A DNA stretch of 6,010 nt, taken from CAZGMJ01 sp964526785 (GTDB lineage Bacteria > Planctomycetota > Phycisphaerae > Sedimentisphaerales > Anaerobacaceae). The position numbers and the translations under genes were made by a program. The stretch spans positions 1-6,010 of the forward strand of contig CAZGMJ010000133.1 in assembly GCA_964526785.1 (NCBI GenBank), in the 5' to 3' direction. Shown one piece after another: positions 4,726 through 6,010 of the stretch (within the stretch, counting starts at the first letter, position 1; each line of letters opens with the position of its first letter). The notes under the pieces are model-generated. The model ran no database searches, had not been told where the DNA came from, and was given only the letters and a program-made list of their open reading frames with translations.

Positions 4726-4757
4726 CGGTTCATCATGCGGAGGGCATGACGAAACCG
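4726..4757. repeat. Two-part hairpin displaying GGAGG in its loop
   Basis: CGGTT (4726-4730) pairs with AACCG (4753-4757), and TCATGC (4733-4738) pairs with GCATGA (4744-4749). The five-base loop read on the plus strand is GGAGG. Only seven codons (MTKPCRK, then stop) follow the ATG at 4746, and that ATG is too close to the GGAGG for normal initiation. Confidence 0.45.
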
Positions 4758-4887
4758 TGTCGTAAGTAGGTTCGTGGGGTAGCTATGCGATATGTGATGT
4801 TTTCATTGGTATAGAAAACGTGAAAATGAATATGAGTCTTGCTTCGACTGATCCGGGCGAGGCGATGGGCGGGCATAGCAAGTGGCA

Positions 4888-4911
4888 GGGCGGCGCAGCG
4901 TGGCGCCGCCC
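4888..4911 (-). terminator. Strong GC hairpin after the VWA gene
   Basis: GGGCGGCGC (4888-4896) and GCGCCGCCC (4903-4911) form a perfect 9-bp stem with a six-base loop. It lies 20 bases past the VWA stop on the minus strand. No U-run follows, so it may stabilise a transcript 3' end, or be a non-canonical terminator, rather than a classical intrinsic terminator. Confidence 0.5.
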
Positions 4912-4931
4912 AGGGAACGAGCAGCAGTGGA

Positions 4932-5591
4932 TTAACAGGCCATGCGCAGGGCGCTGCATAAGCTGCTGAAATCATCGGCGCACATGAATCGCCCACCCGT
5001 GTTGTTGGCCATTCGAACTAATAGCGGCTTGTCGTAGTCACAATCGGAGAGATTTCCGACACCAATCGTGAAGATGCGAACGCGCCGAGTGTGAGCCTTC
5101 TGGATCAAGCCCCCCAAATGCTCAGCTCGCAAATTCGCCGCGCCGTCACTGATCAGGACAATGTTGCCGCGCATTGCTCCAATCTTGCGAAGCTGCTGGA
5201 GCGCCAGTTCCAGCCCCGCGCTGATATTCGTCCGACCTTGTGGCCGCAGTGACCGCAGCGCTGCCTGGAGGCTCTTTAGCGACTGTCCGACCGGCATGGG
5301 CGCGTGATACAAGTGCGCCTGCTCGGAAAAGCCAACCAAGCCGGTCGGTTGCCGGTGGTTGGTCTTTGCCAAGTGAGTAAGATATCCATGGGCAGCGCGT
5401 TGGATCGCGGCAATACGTGACAGCGATGTGCCTTTACCCAGGCGAAAATTGCTCCCAGTGGAAGCGGACTGATCAACCAACAGGATATAGGCGGGGATAG
5501 CCATTTTCTGCCGTGGTTTGGGTCTTCGGCACTGCGGTGTTGACTTTGTACTCCGAAAACGTTGAGCGATATCACGAAAAAACAGAGCCAT
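4932..5591 (-). CDS. VWA (von Willebrand factor type A) domain protein (219 residues)
   Basis: After a basic 30-residue N-terminus, the protein is a single VWA domain with a complete metal-ion-dependent adhesion site. The DxSxS motif is D40-Q-S42-A-S44 in AYILLVDQSASTG, the threonine is T121 in GRTNISAGLELAL, and the second aspartate is D149 in IVLISDGAANL. Further family strands follow (RVRIFTIGVGN, 170-180) and the domain ends near 215. There is no signal peptide or membrane anchor, so it is probably cytosolic. Such proteins usually scaffold metal-dependent complexes, for example with AAA ATPases or TerY-like partners. No such partner is in the window. ATG 5591 follows AAAGGAT by about 6 bases; M30 is a later in-frame alternative. 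It lies downstream of the 60-residue gene in the same direction. Confidence 0.85.
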   Translation of the reverse strand: MALFFRDIAQRFRSTKSTPQCRRPKPRQKMAIPAYILLVDQSASTGSNFRLGKGTSLSRIAAIQRAAHGYLTHLAKTNHRQPTGLVGFSEQAHLYHAPMPVGQSLKSLQAALRSLRPQGRTNISAGLELALQQLRKIGAMRGNIVLISDGAANLRAEHLGGLIQKAHTRRVRIFTIGVGNLSDCDYDKPLLVRMANNTGGRFMCADDFSSLCSALRMAC

Positions 5592-5637
5592 TATTGTATC
5601 CTTTCAAAAGACGTTGGGTTCTGATAGTCAGAGCTGT

Positions 5638-5669
5638 GCCCGGCCGTATCATCCATGATCTGACCGGGC
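5638..5669 (-). repeat. Interrupted hairpin between the 60-residue gene and the VWA gene
   Basis: GCCCGG (5638-5643) pairs with CCGGGC (5664-5669). After a 4/4 internal loop, ATCAT (5648-5652) faces ATGAT (5655-5659) around a CC turn. It sits in the 97-base gap between two minus-strand genes without a U-run. It could be a processing site, a partial terminator or an attenuator. Confidence 0.4.
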
Positions 5670-5688
5670 TGACAGGAGACACTTGCCG

Positions 5689-5871
5689 TTATGCGACCCG
5701 GCGGATTCTGTTGAAGCAATCGTAGCGGTAGTATCGTTCGCGCCCACTGACAGGGCACACCATCACATGCACCCAGTGGCCATAGCGCCGTCGATAACCG
5801 GCATATCGCATCTGAACGGGGAAAAGGTGAGCAGAACAGTTACAGATGCTGTGAATACGTCTTCTATACAT
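5689..5871 (-). CDS. Small Cys/aromatic-rich hypothetical protein (60 residues)
   Basis: The product starts MYRRRIHSICNCSAHLFPVQ, continues MRYAGYRRRYGHWVHVMVCP, and then has YYRYDCF (47-53). Four cysteines (C10, C12, C39, C52) and several histidines could form a small metal site. The high Tyr and Arg content suggests a compact nucleic-acid-binding or structural domain. Family unknown. The start at 5871 is chosen because AAAGGAG (5879-5885) lies 7 bases upstream with ideal spacing. Upstream in-frame ATGs at 5895 and 5931 lack a good site. It precedes the VWA gene on the same strand and shares the block TTTGAAAGGA with that gene's ribosome binding site, so the two may form one transcription unit. 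Confidence 0.6.
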   Translation of the reverse strand: MYRRRIHSICNCSAHLFPVQMRYAGYRRRYGHWVHVMVCPVSGRERYYRYDCFNRIRRVA

Positions 5872-5889
5872 TTTGAAACTCCTTTCAAA
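5872..5889 (-). promoter_or_regulatory. Ribosome binding site in the loop of a perfect 7-bp hairpin
   Basis: On the minus strand TTTGAAA, GGAG, TTTCAAA reads as a perfect inverted repeat with the Shine-Dalgarno core GGAG as the loop, directly before the ATG at 5871. The A/T-rich stem would keep the site exposed or make it temperature-sensitive. Either function is inference. Confidence 0.5.
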
Positions 5890-5920
5890 TACCATGGTGA
5901 ACTTCTCTAATCGATTGCTT

Positions 5921-5936
5921 GTTTTGTGCACAAAAC
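5921..5936. promoter_or_regulatory. Perfect 16-bp palindrome, candidate operator
   Basis: GTTTTGTGCACAAAAC is its own reverse complement. It lies about 50 bases upstream of the 60-residue gene and downstream of a terminator, where a promoter for that gene would be expected. The size and symmetry fit a dimeric repressor site. No clear -10 box accompanies it, and no regulator gene is in the window. Confidence 0.5.
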
Positions 5937-5952
5937 TCGCATAAACGCTTTA

Positions 5953-5981
5953 CAAAAACCTGCTTATTGGTACAAGCAGGT
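5953..5981 (-). terminator. Rho-independent terminator of a minus-strand gene beyond the window
   Basis: ACCTGCTT (5958-5965) and AAGCAGGT (5974-5981) form an exact 8-bp stem with an 8-base loop. On the minus strand the stem is followed by TTTTGT, a continuous T-run with the last base of the stem. It is the only classical intrinsic terminator in the window and implies a minus-strand gene entering from the right. Confidence 0.75.
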
Positions 5982-6010
5982 CACGGCCAATCTCGAGATT
6001 CGCCGCAATA

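Larger units (their letters stand above)
4618..4931. other. 314-base gap with no convincing gene, several strong hairpins
   Basis: No frame here has a credible start and ribosome binding site. The minus-strand frame that runs through 4733-4878 has no ribosome binding site and no recognisable motif. The plus strand has a perfect TATAAT (4617-4622) without a good -35, followed by hairpins at 4655-4668 (GCTCA/TGAGC), 4672-4721 and 4726-4757. On either strand there are GTTTTC/GAAAAC (4799-4804 with 4814-4819) and the 9-bp stem at 4888-4911. TTTATAAA at about 4640 could be a promoter element for the minus-strand HNH gene. The gap could hold a small RNA or a long structured leader for that gene. 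Confidence 0.45.

Noticed and set aside
4162..4770. HEARO/IscB-type HNH nuclease with guide RNA
   Set aside because: The protein is only 151 residues and has no RuvC or PLMP region; the neighbouring hairpins show no known omega-RNA features.
4733..4996. 87-residue minus-strand frame downstream of the VWA gene
   Set aside because: It overlaps the VWA C-terminus, lacks a ribosome binding site, and its composition looks like a shadow of GC-rich sequence.
1..6010. CRISPR array or regular tandem repeats
   Set aside because: No regularly spaced direct repeats were found on reading through the window.

Overview
The window looks like an accessory segment of a moderately GC-rich bacterium: a plasmid, an integrative element or a degraded prophage-like island. 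Nothing in it fixes a species. The evidence for an accessory region is a truncated IS5-type transposase at the left edge, many very small genes with strong GGAGG ribosome binding sites and 4-base ATGA overlaps, a DUF2958 protein, a lone P-loop polynucleotide-kinase-like protein, a lone HNH nuclease, a lone VWA protein, and many short inverted repeats.

Layout. Bases 2-313 are an IS5-family transposase remnant. Bases 314-783 hold no convincing gene but several hairpins. From 784 to 2122 four small plus-strand genes follow each other closely; I recognise none of them. Bases 2123-2338 are non-coding and hold a long hairpin, then a structured element (copy 1, 2230-2335). That element leads a chain of four ATGA-coupled genes: a 43-residue protein, a 33-residue protein, a DUF2958 protein and a P-loop kinase (2339-3616). 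The kinase gene runs into a second copy of the element (3584-3687), which leads a second coupled pair: a 29-residue protein and a cysteine-rich 97-residue protein (3690-4069). A hairpin at 4090-4108 separates these from convergent minus-strand genes: an HNH endonuclease (4617 to 4162), a structured 314-base gap, a VWA-domain protein (5591 to 4932), and a 60-residue Cys/aromatic-rich protein (5871 to 5689). The last has a perfect 16-bp palindrome upstream. A rho-independent terminator at 5953-5981 closes a minus-strand transcript coming from beyond the right edge.

The most interesting observation is the pair of about 105-base elements at 2230-2335 and 3584-3687. Both can be folded into the same architecture. 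The two outer helices differ in sequence between copies but keep their pairing, while the internal-loop bases (ACATAACT and TAAC) are identical. In both, the 3' strand of the outermost helix is the Shine-Dalgarno sequence of the next gene. This is the pattern expected of a cis-regulatory RNA controlling translation of the first gene of each small operon. I do not recognise it as a known class. All pairing was done by eye; no folding or database search was run.
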